Below, piece by piece: positions 52,264-61,138 of a stretch of DNA of 64,000 nucleotides. The position numbers and the translations under genes are program-made. The notes under the pieces are model-generated. The model ran no database searches. It saw nothing but the letters and a program-made list of their open reading frames with translations, and was not told the origin of the DNA. The stretch is from contig JADLHG010000030.1 of the NCBI GenBank assembly GCA_020848905.1, positions 1 through 64,000 on the forward strand, given 5' to 3'. The DNA is from Deltaproteobacteria bacterium. GTDB lineage: Bacteria; Myxococcota_A; Polyangia; GCA-2747355; JADLHG01. Position 1 is the stretch's first letter; each line of letters opens with the position of its first letter.

Positions 52264-53963
52264 GTCTCGCTGGCCCGCGCCTGGCCCAGGCCCTGCTCGG
52301 CCTCGGCACGCCCAGCTCCGCCGCGGCCTTGCTCCGCATCCACCCAGGGCACGGCCCGGCGCTGAACCGCCTCCGTGCGCGCGCCGATCGCCTCGCGGCA
52401 CAGGCCTCGCCGAAGCCGGGCGTCCACGCGCTCGGCGTGGTGGAGCGCGCCGGGATCGCCGTGCCGCTCCGCGCGGACCGCGGCCTTCCCTCGCTCGACG
52501 CCGAACGCGCCGCGCTCGCGCTCTGCCGCGAGCTGCTCCGCGAGCCCACGCTCCCGTCGCTCGCGCTCCTCCTCCCCGAGGGCGTCGCGCTGGTCGGGGC
52601 GTCCCTCGGCCTGCCGGGTGCGCTGGCTTTCCTCGCGCGCTACGTGGGACGCGAGCCGCGGTGCCCCGTCTTCGCCACCGCCGAGCTCGGGGAGGCCGGC
52701 ACGCTGCTGCCCGTGGCCGGGGCGCGCGAGAAGCTAGCCGCCGCGCACGCGGAGCTCTGCGGGCGAGACGGACTCGTCCTCGTACACCCCGCGAACGCCT
52801 CGGAGGCCCCCGAAGGTCTCGCGGTGCGCGCCGTCTCGACGCTGGCCGAGGCAGCCGCCCTGGTCTTCCCCGACGGCCTCCGCGTGGATCCGAATCTTCG
52901 CTCGTTCGACCGGGTGATCGACGACGCGCGGGCCCAGGCGCAGCCCGAGGAGGCCGTGGCCCGACTTCGCGCCTTCGACGCGCGTTCGCTCCCCGCGGCG
53001 GACCGTGCGCGCTACCTCTTCGAGCTCGGCATCCAGCTACGACACGCGGGCGACGCCGCCGGTGCCGGGGAGCTGCACCGCAGCAGTCGAGCGCTGCTCG
53101 GCGAGGTCGCGAACGTCCTCGGGCCGGTGCAGCTCGAGAACCTCGAGCTCGAGGCGCTCGCCACCGCCATCGATCAGTACGCGTTCGTCTCGCTGGAGCG
53201 GGAGCTGCGCGCGCGCCTGGCGGGCCGCTTCGAGCTCACCCACCACCGCGTGCGTTGTCGCGGCATGCTGGCGCAGGTGCTCTCGAGTCTCGGCAGCTAC
53301 CGCGAAGCGATCGCGCTGCGACACGAGAACCTCCGCGCGCAACAGGAGAGCCTGGCCATGCGCGCGGAGCTCCCCCGGACGCGCTGTCACCTCCTGCGCG
53401 ACCTCGCTCGCGCCGGGGAGCACGCCGCCGTCGAAGAGCAGGCCGCGCTGCTCCTCGACGACCCGCACGCGGGAGAGCCATACCAGGTGCGTTATAACGA
53501 CTGGGCGCTGCTCTTTGCGCTCGTGCGCCTCGGCCGATCCGCCGAGGCCCTCGCGTGGGTCCGCGGCGCACGCTCTCCGTTTCGAGCCCCCCCAGGCGCC
53601 GCGACGGTCGCGCTCGTCGACGGGACCGACCCTATCACGCACCATCCGGAGGTCAGCACCGCGCGCGTGCTGATCCGCGCCCTGCGCCGCGAAGGAGCTT
53701 CCGACCGGGCGGGCGCGCTCGCGGAGCGCCTCACCTCCCACGCCGGACGCCCCCTCGTTACCTGGCTGGCCGAGCTCGGCCGGCTGGAGGGCGCTCTCGG
53801 CAGCGACGAGACCGCTTCGGCGCCGCTCGCGATCCACGCGCATCGGCTGCGCGAGGCGTATTCCCCCGCTGCCGCTTTCCACGGCCAGCTCGTCGCGCTC
53901 CTCGAGTGTCCGTGTCCACCGGTGCCGGACATCGAAGACGAGATCGACGCCGTCTACTACTGA
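52260..53963 (+). CDS. Lon-like (S16) domain fused to TPR-like region
   Basis: 567 residues. At about 100-200 the chain looks like the Lon proteolytic domain: LLLPEGVALVGASLGLPGAL, then TLLPVAGAREKLAAAHAE, and LVLVHPANASEAPEGLAV. Ser115 and Lys158 are 43 residues apart, exactly as Ser679 and Lys722 in E. coli Lon, so the catalytic dyad is kept. There is no AAA domain. From about 220 helical repeats follow that fit TPRs (ADRARYLFELGIQLRHAGDAAGAGELH, LGSYREAIALRHENLRAQQESLAMRAEL). It ends in a Cys pair (ECPCPPVPD). As last gene of the sigma operon it could cleave a regulator or the sigma partner. Confidence 0.78.
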   Translation: MSLAGPRLAQALLGLGTPSSAAALLRIHPGHGPALNRLRARADRLAAQASPKPGVHALGVVERAGIAVPLRADRGLPSLDAERAALALCRELLREPTLPSLALLLPEGVALVGASLGLPGALAFLARYVGREPRCPVFATAELGEAGTLLPVAGAREKLAAAHAELCGRDGLVLVHPANASEAPEGLAVRAVSTLAEAAALVFPDGLRVDPNLRSFDRVIDDARAQAQPEEAVARLRAFDARSLPAADRARYLFELGIQLRHAGDAAGAGELHRSSRALLGEVANVLGPVQLENLELEALATAIDQYAFVSLERELRARLAGRFELTHHRVRCRGMLAQVLSSLGSYREAIALRHENLRAQQESLAMRAELPRTRCHLLRDLARAGEHAAVEEQAALLLDDPHAGEPYQVRYNDWALLFALVRLGRSAEALAWVRGARSPFRAPPGAATVALVDGTDPITHHPEVSTARVLIRALRREGASDRAGALAERLTSHAGRPLVTWLAELGRLEGALGSDETASAPLAIHAHRLREAYSPAAAFHGQLVALLECPCPPVPDIEDEIDAVYY

Positions 53964-54052
53964 TCGACAGCAGGGCCTCCTTGTCTTCGGCTTCGGTTGT
54001 CAGGAGGATGGGGCGTCCTGCGTCTGCTTCTCACGAACCGAGGAGCAAACCC

Positions 54053-54256
54053 ATGGGGGGATACCGTCGCATCATGCAGCTCCTCGCCCACCTCGCCGCG
54101 CACCTGGTGCAGGCGGGCCGCATCACCCGCTTCGTGACCCGCGTGGTCTCCGACCCCGGCGTCCCTGTCGGGGCGAAGGCACGCACCGCGGCGGCGGCGA
54201 TCCAGATGCTTCTCGAGGGAGACGTCGTTCCCGGCTCGACGCGCGCGCGCGGCTGA
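54053..54256 (+). CDS. small helical protein, unknown function
   Basis: 67 residues. Amphipathic helices (RIMQLLAHLAAHLVQAGRITRFVTRVV) are followed by SDPGVPVGAKARTAAAAIQMLLEGDVVPG. A GAGGAG site stands 8 bases before the ATG. No membrane helix is long enough to be sure. It follows the sigma/protease operon at about 90 bases and may be a separate transcript. No family is known to me. Confidence 0.55.
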   Translation: MGGYRRIMQLLAHLAAHLVQAGRITRFVTRVVSDPGVPVGAKARTAAAAIQMLLEGDVVPGSTRARG

Positions 54257-54318
54257 CGGGAGCACAGCCCGAGGGAGATCTCGAGAGCGAGCGCTCGGGC
54301 CCAGGCTAGAGGGTGTTC

Positions 54319-54843
54319 CTAGTCGTTCGGAAGCACGTCCATGGCCTCGAGCGTCTTGACCGTCTCGCGCAGCAACACGTTGCGCCTCACGGTCTCCGGC
54401 TTCTCGCCCTTCGCCATGACCGCTTGAAACATCGTCTCGACGAACATGGCCGACGTCGCGTCCTTGATGACCGGCTTGGGAACCTCGATGCCGCCCTTGA
54501 ACGCCCGCACCACCGTGCGCACGCGCGCGAGGAGCTTGGCCCGCTCGGCGTCGAAGTGCTGACCCAGGCTGACGAACCCCGCGGCGAGCATCGTCCCGAT
54601 GGAGGGGATGATGAGGTCGTGCGGCTGGACGCCCAGGTGCGGCGCGAGGGCGAACGCACCGCCGATGATCGCCGGACCGGCGGCCAGGGCAAGCCAGGAC
54701 TTCAGGCGGTAGCTGCCGACCTTCAGCTCGCGCGCGTGGTCGCGGTACATGGGAGCCACCTGCGGCGTCTGCTTCATGAACTGTTTGAAGGAGACCTTGA
54801 GGCGGTCGGCGCTGCTCTTGTCCGCGCGGGCGGAGACGGTCAT
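54319..54843 (-). CDS. membrane protein, unknown function
   Basis: 174 residues. A soluble helical N-terminus (DRLKVSFKQFMKQTPQVAPMYRDHARELKV) is followed by two close hydrophobic segments (LALAAGPAIIGGAFALAPHLG and LIIPSIGTMLAAGFVSLGQHF) and a helical C-terminus. ATG 54843 is preferred to the TTG at 54858. No ribosome site or family is clear. It is convergent with the small gene at 54053. Confidence 0.62.
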   Translation of the reverse strand: MTVSARADKSSADRLKVSFKQFMKQTPQVAPMYRDHARELKVGSYRLKSWLALAAGPAIIGGAFALAPHLGVQPHDLIIPSIGTMLAAGFVSLGQHFDAERAKLLARVRTVVRAFKGGIEVPKPVIKDATSAMFVETMFQAVMAKGEKPETVRRNVLLRETVKTLEAMDVLPND

Positions 54844-55083
54844 CGTGCCGACGGCCAAAGGGGTGATCAGGGCCAGTGCAACGCGTGGCGAGATGGCCGA
54901 AGTGTCACTCTTTTCTCGGGCGGTCGCGGCGCCGAGCGGAGTACGCGGGTGGCTCCAGCGGCCAGCCAGGGAGCCGCGCCGGGGGGAATATCGACCGATC
55001 GAAGCGGCCGGACGACCTCTCGCCTCCCCGCCGAGGGGCCTTGCCAGGGGACAGAGCTTGCGCCAGCCTCGGCCCGGCTACCG

Positions 55084-56094
55084 ATGACCGTACGTCTGCT
55101 GACCGGCGCGCTCGCGCTGTTCCTCCTCGCCACCCTGGCCCACGCCGAGGAGCCGCGCCCGCGCTCCTTCGCCAGCCTCGATTGGAACGCCTCGGTCTCC
55201 GTCCTCGCGGGCTACGACGACAACATCTCCATCTCCTCGCTCTTTCGGCCCGGCGCGAAGCAAGGCTCGGGCACCCTCGAGCTCGGTGGGCGCCTCGGGG
55301 GCGAGCTCGGGCTCGGCGAGCTCTTCGAGGCGGAGCTCTCCTACGGCTTCGGCCAGACCTTCTACTTCTCCGACTCCGAGCTGAGCTCGCAGAGCCATAC
55401 CCTCGGGCTCGAGGCGCGGCTGACCCACGACCGCGTCGAAGCCGCGCTGGGCTACGCCTTTGGCGTGACCGCCCTCATCCCCCAGGGCACCTTCTTCTCC
55501 CTCGACCACGAGCCCTCGGCTTCCGTCGAGGTGCGGCTCTGGCGCCGCCTCTGGGCCGGGGTCGAGTACGCCCTTCACCGCTACGACGTGCGCGACGCAA
55601 CCTACTCCTACCTCCAAGGGGAGCGCCACACCCTCGAGCTCTATCCGCAGCTCTTCCTACCCCGCAAGCTCACCCTCTACGGAGGCTACCGCCTCGAGCT
55701 CCTCCGGGTCGGAGCTCTCGTCGACGATCTCACCGGGCGCACCGGCACGACGGTCTCCGTGCGCGCGCCGCTCTCCTCGAACGGGCACTACGTCTTCTTC
55801 TTCGCCCGGTGGCGTCCCCTCGCGCGCCTCGCGTTCGGCCTGAGCGGTCGCGTCGGACGTCGCGCCTACCTCGAGCCGCTCGTCACAACCGAGGCCACGG
55901 GCACGAGCTCCCTCTCGCGTACGGACACCGTGCTCACCCTCGAGCCCACCGCACGCGTCTCCCTCTGGCGCGGGCTCTCGCTGCGCGCCACCTTCTTCTT
56001 CGAGAAGGCCTTCTCCTCGGTCTCCGTGCGCGGCGTCCTGGCCCCGAGCTACTACAACGTCGCCGCCTCGGCCGGCGTGGCCTGGGAGCGGTAG
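55084..56094 (+). CDS. outer-membrane beta-barrel-like protein
   Basis: 336 residues. The signal peptide is about 1-19 (LAHA). The mature chain is a series of alternating aromatic/hydrophobic strands (ASVSVLAGYDDNIS, LGLEARLTHDRVEAALGYAFG, LTLYGGYRLELLRVG, SLRATFFFEKAF) and ends in an aromatic strand (YNVAASAGVAWER), though not in a terminal Phe. The opening NVSVLAGYDDNI type is common in outer-membrane proteins of this group. Substrate or role is unknown. Confidence 0.7.
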   Translation: MTVRLLTGALALFLLATLAHAEEPRPRSFASLDWNASVSVLAGYDDNISISSLFRPGAKQGSGTLELGGRLGGELGLGELFEAELSYGFGQTFYFSDSELSSQSHTLGLEARLTHDRVEAALGYAFGVTALIPQGTFFSLDHEPSASVEVRLWRRLWAGVEYALHRYDVRDATYSYLQGERHTLELYPQLFLPRKLTLYGGYRLELLRVGALVDDLTGRTGTTVSVRAPLSSNGHYVFFFARWRPLARLAFGLSGRVGRRAYLEPLVTTEATGTSSLSRTDTVLTLEPTARVSLWRGLSLRATFFFEKAFSSVSVRGVLAPSYYNVAASAGVAWER

Positions 56095-56239
56095 ACCAGG
56101 AATCCGCCGCGGGCCTGGGATCCCACGGCGGACGCCATCGCAAACGAAGACGCGTGGCGCCGGACGCTCGCGTTCCTGCAAGCGACGATCGCCCGATAGT
56201 CCGCGCCGCTCGTGGTTCGGGCGTCCGCGGCGCGGCGGC

Positions 56240-57382
56240 CTAGTTCGTCGGGGCGGGGCTGACCTTGAGCTGGCTCAGGTTGCCCGAGATGATCTCTCGC
56301 GGGCCGGCGATGACGTAGTCGCCAGCGTCGGTGAGAGCCACGCCGACCTGCGCGTCGCAGCAGCCGAAGGACTCCTGGGTGGCGAAAGCGTGGTGCTCGG
56401 TGCCCTTGCCAAAGAGGGCGCCGCGCGGGCCGGCGATAACATAATCGCCGGAGTTGTTGATCGCGACACCTACGCCCGAGTCGCAGCAGCCGAGGCTCGT
56501 CTTGACGTCGAGCACGCTGAAGGTCGTTCCCTTGCCGACAATCACGCGCCGCGGACCAGCCACGACGTAGTCGCCAGCGTCGTTGATGGCAGCGCCGGCG
56601 CCCGAGTCGCAGCAGCCGAAGTCACCGGCGTTGTCGAGCGCGGTCGCGTGGCCCTCGCGACCGAGATAGACCTGGCGCGGGCCGGCGATGAGGTAGTCGC
56701 CGCGCGCGTTGATCGCGACGCCGATGTGGGACTCGCAGCAGCCGGGGGAGGCCGGCAGCGCGATCTCCCGCACGCTCGTGCCGCGGCCGAAATAGGCGGC
56801 ACGTGGGCCGGCGATGACGTAGTCGCCGGTAGCGCTGATGGCGGCACCCACCCCCGAGTCGCAGCAACCGAGGCTCTTCGCGAGTCCGAGCTTCTGGGCC
56901 ACCTGGTCGCGCCCGACAAAGGCGGCGCGCGACCCGGCCACGACATAGTCTCCGTCGCTGTTGATCGAAGCGCCGACGCCCGCGTCGCAGCAACCCAGGC
57001 TCTCGGTGAAAGAAAGCTCGCGCGCGACGCCGCCGCTCGTGAGGTACGCCGCGCGCGGCCCGGCGACGAGCAGCTCTCCGGAGGCGTTGAGCGCCGCGCC
57101 GACCCCGGACTCGCAACAGCCGAAAGACTTCGCGTACGAGATTGTGGCGTACGGCGGGGGCGGGGCTGGGATGGCTGTCGCGGGTGGCGCCGGTTCGGGG
57201 CCGGACGGGCTCGGGTTCGCGCACTGCGCGGGGAAGAGCCAACCGAGGATCCCACACAGGCCGCCCTGCGCCTGGCGCTCGCCCGGCGGCGCCGACGCGC
57301 CCTCCTCGGGCCGGACGGTCTCACCGCAGGCGACCGCCAGGGCGATCGCGCACAGGCCGATGGTGCGTGCTCGGGCCATCAT
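56240..57382 (-). CDS. lipoprotein of seven CC-containing repeats
   Basis: 380 residues. The signal peptide ends in a lipobox (LAVAC). A Pro-rich linker (PEPAPPATAIPAPPPP) and seven repeats of about 40 residues follow. Each has the frame GCC(D/E)SGVGAAINxxGDYVIAGPR with two adjacent cysteines, then a variable strand. Seven short beta units suggest a seven-bladed propeller, a fold not assigned from known families. The adjacent Cys pairs could form unusual vicinal disulfides or bind metal. The start has an AAGGGA site; ATG 57379 is next to it. Confidence 0.78.
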   Translation of the reverse strand: MMARARTIGLCAIALAVACGETVRPEEGASAPPGERQAQGGLCGILGWLFPAQCANPSPSGPEPAPPATAIPAPPPPYATISYAKSFGCCESGVGAALNASGELLVAGPRAAYLTSGGVARELSFTESLGCCDAGVGASINSDGDYVVAGSRAAFVGRDQVAQKLGLAKSLGCCDSGVGAAISATGDYVIAGPRAAYFGRGTSVREIALPASPGCCESHIGVAINARGDYLIAGPRQVYLGREGHATALDNAGDFGCCDSGAGAAINDAGDYVVAGPRRVIVGKGTTFSVLDVKTSLGCCDSGVGVAINNSGDYVIAGPRGALFGKGTEHHAFATQESFGCCDAQVGVALTDAGDYVIAGPREIISGNLSQLKVSPAPTN

Positions 57383-57613
57383 GATCGATCCCTTCCCGGG
57401 GTTCGGCCGCATCGCGCAGCCCCGCGGCAGGGTCCCTTGCAGGGGGCGTACCGAGCGCGTGGCGCGTCCACCACGCCCCGCGCCGGGCGGGAGCGGTGAC
57501 AACCCATCAGGATCGTGGGATCTCTCGGGGCGAGCGCGCGACCACGCCTCGCGCGTCGACCGCCATCCCTGGCTAGTGCGGCGCTCGGGGGTGGCCGGTA
57601 CGGCCAGGCATGG

Positions 57614-57637
57614 GTATGATCATATCCTTACTCATAC
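57614..57637 (+). promoter_or_regulatory. palindromic operator of the MazEF-like operon
   Basis: TATGATCATA (57615-57624) is a perfect 10-base palindrome. GTATGA (57614-57619) is also repeated inverted as TCATAC (57632-57637). It lies just before the antitoxin start at 57650, where an RHH-type antitoxin would bind. Confidence 0.5.
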
Positions 57638-57649
57638 AAGAGGTGGCGC

Positions 57650-57955
57650 GTGGCGACGACGGAACGCGTGACGGTGACCCTGCCGTCCGAGCTGGTCGAG
57701 GGCATCGATCGGATAGAGTGCAATCGCAGCCGGTTCATCGCTCAGGCCGTCGCGCGGGAGCTTGCCCGGCGTCGGCGGCAGGAGCTGAAGAAGTCTCTGG
57801 CGAACCCCCACCCGGAGGCGTCGGACCAGGCGGAGGTGGCGCTTCGCGATTGGGCCGAAACACTGCCGTCGGAAGACGAGGCACTCGTCGACACGTCGGC
57901 TGGCAAGCCCGTCCGCTGGATCGAAGGCGAGGGCTGGGTCGAGGAATCAGCGTGA
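57650..57955 (+). CDS. ribbon-helix-helix antitoxin (MazE-like)
   Basis: 101 residues. The RHH part is at the start (TERVTVTLPSELVEGIDRIECNRSRFIAQAVARELARRRR). An acidic C-terminus (WAETLPSEDEALVDT, then VRWIEGEGWVEES) should wrap the toxin. The start is a GTG behind an AAGAGGTGG site. The stop overlaps the toxin start as GTGA. Its operator is the palindrome just upstream. Confidence 0.85.
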   Translation: MATTERVTVTLPSELVEGIDRIECNRSRFIAQAVARELARRRRQELKKSLANPHPEASDQAEVALRDWAETLPSEDEALVDTSAGKPVRWIEGEGWVEESA

Positions 57956-58308
57956 CCGTCGTCGGTCGCGGAACCGTCGTGCTGGTCGAGCTAGACCCCA
58001 CCGTTGGGCACGAGCAGCGAGGGCTTCGTCCCTGCGTCGTCGTGAGCGACCCGGCCGTGAATGCCGACCAACGGTTCCCTCTCATCGCTGTCGTCCCCGT
58101 GACGGGTACGCTTGGCGAGGGCGCGCTGTATCCGCAACTCAGCCCCGGCGAGAGCGGTCTCACCAAGCCGTCGTGCGCGCTCGTCGATCACCTGCGATCG
58201 ATCGACAAGCGCCGCATCCGGCGTATCTATGGCTCGCTGAAGAGCGTCGAGCTGGCGGCGATCGATCTAGGACTCGAGCTCTTCCTCGGGCTGACTCCCG
58301 ATTCCTGA
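57952..58308 (+). CDS. mazF: MazF/PemK-family mRNA interferase toxin
   Basis: 118 residues, the usual size. The PemK fold reads GTVVLVELDPTVGHEQRGLRPCVVVSDPAVN, then PLIAVVPVTGT, SGLTKPSCALVDHLRSIDKRRI. The conserved Arg of the RGLRP loop and the later Thr/Ser are present. It would cut mRNA at short sequences when free of antitoxin. The start is a GTG overlapping the antitoxin stop. Confidence 0.9.
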   Translation: MTVVGRGTVVLVELDPTVGHEQRGLRPCVVVSDPAVNADQRFPLIAVVPVTGTLGEGALYPQLSPGESGLTKPSCALVDHLRSIDKRRIRRIYGSLKSVELAAIDLGLELFLGLTPDS

Positions 58309-58331
58309 CTCCCCGGTCTCCCCCCGTCGTC

Positions 58332-58691
58332 TCAATACCCGTCCGGTCCCCAGAGCGTCTCGGCGGCGAGGAGGGTGCCGCAGAGGCCAACCAAGCCGCC
58401 GGGGACTGCAAGTCGGGGCTCGCCGGTCAGGCGATACAGCAAGAACGTGCCGCCCACCGTCGCGGCGGTGCCGACGAGGACCACGGCCGGCCGGCGCAGA
58501 GCCCGAAAGACGCGCTCGCGCGTAGGGAGCCGCGAGAGGAGCGGGCGCAGGAACCCGGGCTTTGGCGACGGCGTCGTCGAGCGCGACATCGCCGGCGGCG
58601 CCGGCGTCGGCAGACCGGCGTGCGCAGCGCCGCAGAGGCCGATCGTCGCGAAGACGAGAAGGCAGGCGAGCGTGCGGGCGGGTGTCGGCAT
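58332..58691 (-). CDS. small exported membrane protein
   Basis: 119 residues. The signal peptide (about 1-26, AAHA) is followed by a Pro/Ser linker, a basic helix (PLLSRLPTRERVFRALRR) and two hydrophobic segments (AVVLVGTAATVGGTFLLY and LAVPGGLVGLCGTLLAAE). It resembles in layout the paralogues at 44874 and 45641, without clear sequence identity. It is convergent with mazF. A GAGGAA site stands 10 bases upstream. Confidence 0.6.
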   Translation of the reverse strand: MPTPARTLACLLVFATIGLCGAAHAGLPTPAPPAMSRSTTPSPKPGFLRPLLSRLPTRERVFRALRRPAVVLVGTAATVGGTFLLYRLTGEPRLAVPGGLVGLCGTLLAAETLWGPDGY

Positions 58692-59015
58692 GAGCTGGGG
58701 TTCCTCGACGGGTCTGCGGCGCGCCGGTGCAAGCCTCGGGCCGCGCAGCCCCGGGCCGTGTCCGCGAGCGTCGACGAGGATCACCGCGGAATCGCTTCGC
58801 GCGGGGTAGGTCGCTTGGGTGGCGCCGCGAGTGACCTGGTCGGCCACCTTGGCACCTCGGCCACCGGACTGGCCAGGCGCGCGCCGTCCGCGCGTCGAGC
58901 CATCTCGCGATAGTCCTTGAAATACCTTGGCCGGCGTCCGGCCCGGGGGGCAACGCCCGCTGGCACGTGACCTGCTACACCCCCTCCCGGGCTCCCTGCA
59001 CCTCTGGAGACACGC

Positions 59016-60146
59016 ATGCTCCGCCACGCCGTTCGTTCTGGCCGGTCCGCTGGACTGATTGTAGGCCTTGCGGCCAGTTTCTCCCTCGTCGCGTGCGGCG
59101 GCGGCTCGACATGCGAACGCGCGGCCGAGCACGTAGCCTCCTGCCTCGGAGAAAGCCCCACGCCCCCCGCCATGGGTTGCTCCGACGCCGAGGCGCAGAC
59201 GGTCCTGTCACAGAGCTGCGACGAGCTGCGCGGAGGGCTCAGCCGCTCCGCCCAGGGCCTCGGCGACCTCCTCTGCCGCTTCGCCGCCTGGCTGTGCCCG
59301 AAGCCGCGCGAGCCGCAACCCAAGCCGAGCTGCGGCGAGCCGACGAGCCTGAGTCCGGCGAGCTGCCTCGCGAACGAGCTCGAGGGCGGCTCCTGGAGTC
59401 ACGACAGCCGCGCGATCCTGACGCGCACCGCGCTGCTCGCCGGCGATGCGGACGCGACCCGCGAGGCCTTCAGGCTCGGACAGGAGCTCGAGGGTAACGG
59501 CTGGTCCCATGCGGCCCGCGCCTTCCTCGCCCAGGCGGCTCTCCTCGCCCGGAGTCCGGCGGCGCTGCGCGAGGCCTTCACGCTCGCGCAGGAGCTCGAG
59601 GGCAACTTCTGGAGTCACGAGGGCCGCGCGATCCTGACCATCGCCGCCACGACGGCACCCAGCGCCGCGGCCATGCGCCGCGCCTTCGCGCAAGCCCAGG
59701 AGCTCGAAGGTGGCGGCTGGACCCACGAGTCCCGCGCCATCCTCACTGTCGCCGCCCTGACCGCCTCGAGCGCGACCAAGCTGCGCGAGGCCTTCGCGCT
59801 CGCGCAGGAGCTCGAGGGCAACTTCTGGTCCCACGAAGGCCGCGCCATCCTCACCATCGCCGCCCTGACCGCCCCGAGCACGACCAAGCTGCGCGAAGCC
59901 TTCGCGCTCGCGGACGCGCTCGAGAGCGGCGGCTGGACTCACGAGAGCCGCGCGATCCTCACGCAGGCCGCGCTGCTCGCCGGCTCCCCCGAAAACACGC
60001 GCAAGGCCTTTGCCCAGGCCGAAGAGCTCAATCCGAGCCTCTGGAGCCACGAGGGACGCGCGGGCCAGGCCTTCAACGCGGCCCTCTCCTTCGCGGACCC
60101 GAGCCGCGCCCGCCAGCCGCTCGTCTTCCACCACCACGCCAGATGA
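59016..60146 (+). CDS. lipoprotein of 36-residue repeats
   Basis: 376 residues. The signal peptide has a lipobox (SLVAC). A Cys-rich N-terminal part (six cysteines by about residue 105) is followed by six full 36-residue repeats and a seventh, broken one. Each repeat begins ELEG, has WSH(D/E)SRAILT and ends REAFxLAQ. This periodicity and Ala/Leu pattern suggest two short helices per unit, a helical solenoid like TPR or Sel1 repeats but with its own consensus. The middle units are nearly identical, a sign of recent duplication. Function unknown. Confidence 0.78.
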   Translation: MLRHAVRSGRSAGLIVGLAASFSLVACGGGSTCERAAEHVASCLGESPTPPAMGCSDAEAQTVLSQSCDELRGGLSRSAQGLGDLLCRFAAWLCPKPREPQPKPSCGEPTSLSPASCLANELEGGSWSHDSRAILTRTALLAGDADATREAFRLGQELEGNGWSHAARAFLAQAALLARSPAALREAFTLAQELEGNFWSHEGRAILTIAATTAPSAAAMRRAFAQAQELEGGGWTHESRAILTVAALTASSATKLREAFALAQELEGNFWSHEGRAILTIAALTAPSTTKLREAFALADALESGGWTHESRAILTQAALLAGSPENTRKAFAQAEELNPSLWSHEGRAGQAFNAALSFADPSRARQPLVFHHHAR

Positions 60147-60299
60147 TCCCGGGCTGCGTTCGTGCGCGGACAAGGCCCCTGATGCCCTCCCACGGCGACC
60201 GCTCCCGCCGCGCCTGTGCTAGCATCCGGCCGCGTTCGGCGCCGACGACGCGAGAGGCCGTGGCGTCTGCGCCGCGAAGGCAGCACGGAGCACCGAGCC

Positions 60300-61109
60300 A
60301 TGCGCAGTAGCAGTACGAGCGTTCCCAGGGGGGCCTACAACAACCCGGCCGTGCTGCTGCAGCTCATCCGCGACCGCGGCCCCCTCTCGTCGCTCGAGCT
60401 CTTCGATCTGGTCCATCAAGCGGAGCTGCACGGGCAGTCCGGAGACGGTTCGGCTGGCGAATTCGTGTCGCCCTCGTTTCTGGACCTGCGCCGCGAGGCG
60501 ATCTCGCGCCAGCTCCGGACCCACGTCGACGCGCTCGAGCACCTCGGGCTGATCGCGCGGAGCGCGCAAAAGATCCTCTCCGTCACGCCGCGCCTGCGGG
60601 AGCTGCAGGACGTGCTGCATCTGAGCCTCGCCGAGCAGGCGGCGAAGATCGGTCGCGCCGGCTCCGAAACCGGGCAGGCCATGGCACAGGCGCTCCACGC
60701 TGCGGCGCAGGCCCGGCTGGAACCCGAGGTGCGCCACGACCTGGTCGCCACGCTCGCCGAGATCAGCCGCTGCGTCGAGAACGGCTCGAACCTCGCCGCG
60801 GTGGCGCTCTCCGGCCGCGTGCTGGAGATCGCCCTGCGCTGGCTGCTCCTGCAGTACAACCAAGTCCCGAACGAAGGGGCGATGGTCGGCACGTTGCTGG
60901 CCAAGGTCCGCGAGCTCGGCCTCGACCGCGAGCTGCCGCCCACCATCACCAACGTCTGCAACGTGATCAATCAGGCCCGCATCAGCGCCATCCACGCCCG
61001 GGGAGTACCGCACCTCCCGTCGCACAACGAGGCGCACCTGGTGGTCCACGCCGTGGTCGACGTGCTGAACGCGACGATGCTGCGATCGAAGACCCTGCCG
61101 CCGGTGTAG
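60300..61109 (+). CDS. winged-helix plus DUF4145-like protein
   Basis: 269 residues. A winged-helix-like N-terminus (NPAVLLQLIRDRGPLSSLELFDLVH, then SRQLRTHVDALEHLGLIARSA) is followed by a helical C-terminus (AAVALSGRVLEIALRWLLLQYNQ, TLLAKVRELGLDRELPPTITNVCNVINQARISAIHARG). The latter resembles DUF4145/HEPN-like domains. It may be a DNA-binding regulator. ATG 60300 is chosen because the part before it is Arg-rich and non-coding in style. Moderate confidence in the family, good for the gene. Confidence 0.65.
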   Translation: MRSSSTSVPRGAYNNPAVLLQLIRDRGPLSSLELFDLVHQAELHGQSGDGSAGEFVSPSFLDLRREAISRQLRTHVDALEHLGLIARSAQKILSVTPRLRELQDVLHLSLAEQAAKIGRAGSETGQAMAQALHAAAQARLEPEVRHDLVATLAEISRCVENGSNLAAVALSGRVLEIALRWLLLQYNQVPNEGAMVGTLLAKVRELGLDRELPPTITNVCNVINQARISAIHARGVPHLPSHNEAHLVVHAVVDVLNATMLRSKTLPPV

Positions 61110-61138
61110 GACCGGCGGCGAGGTCCGTTCCACTCGCG

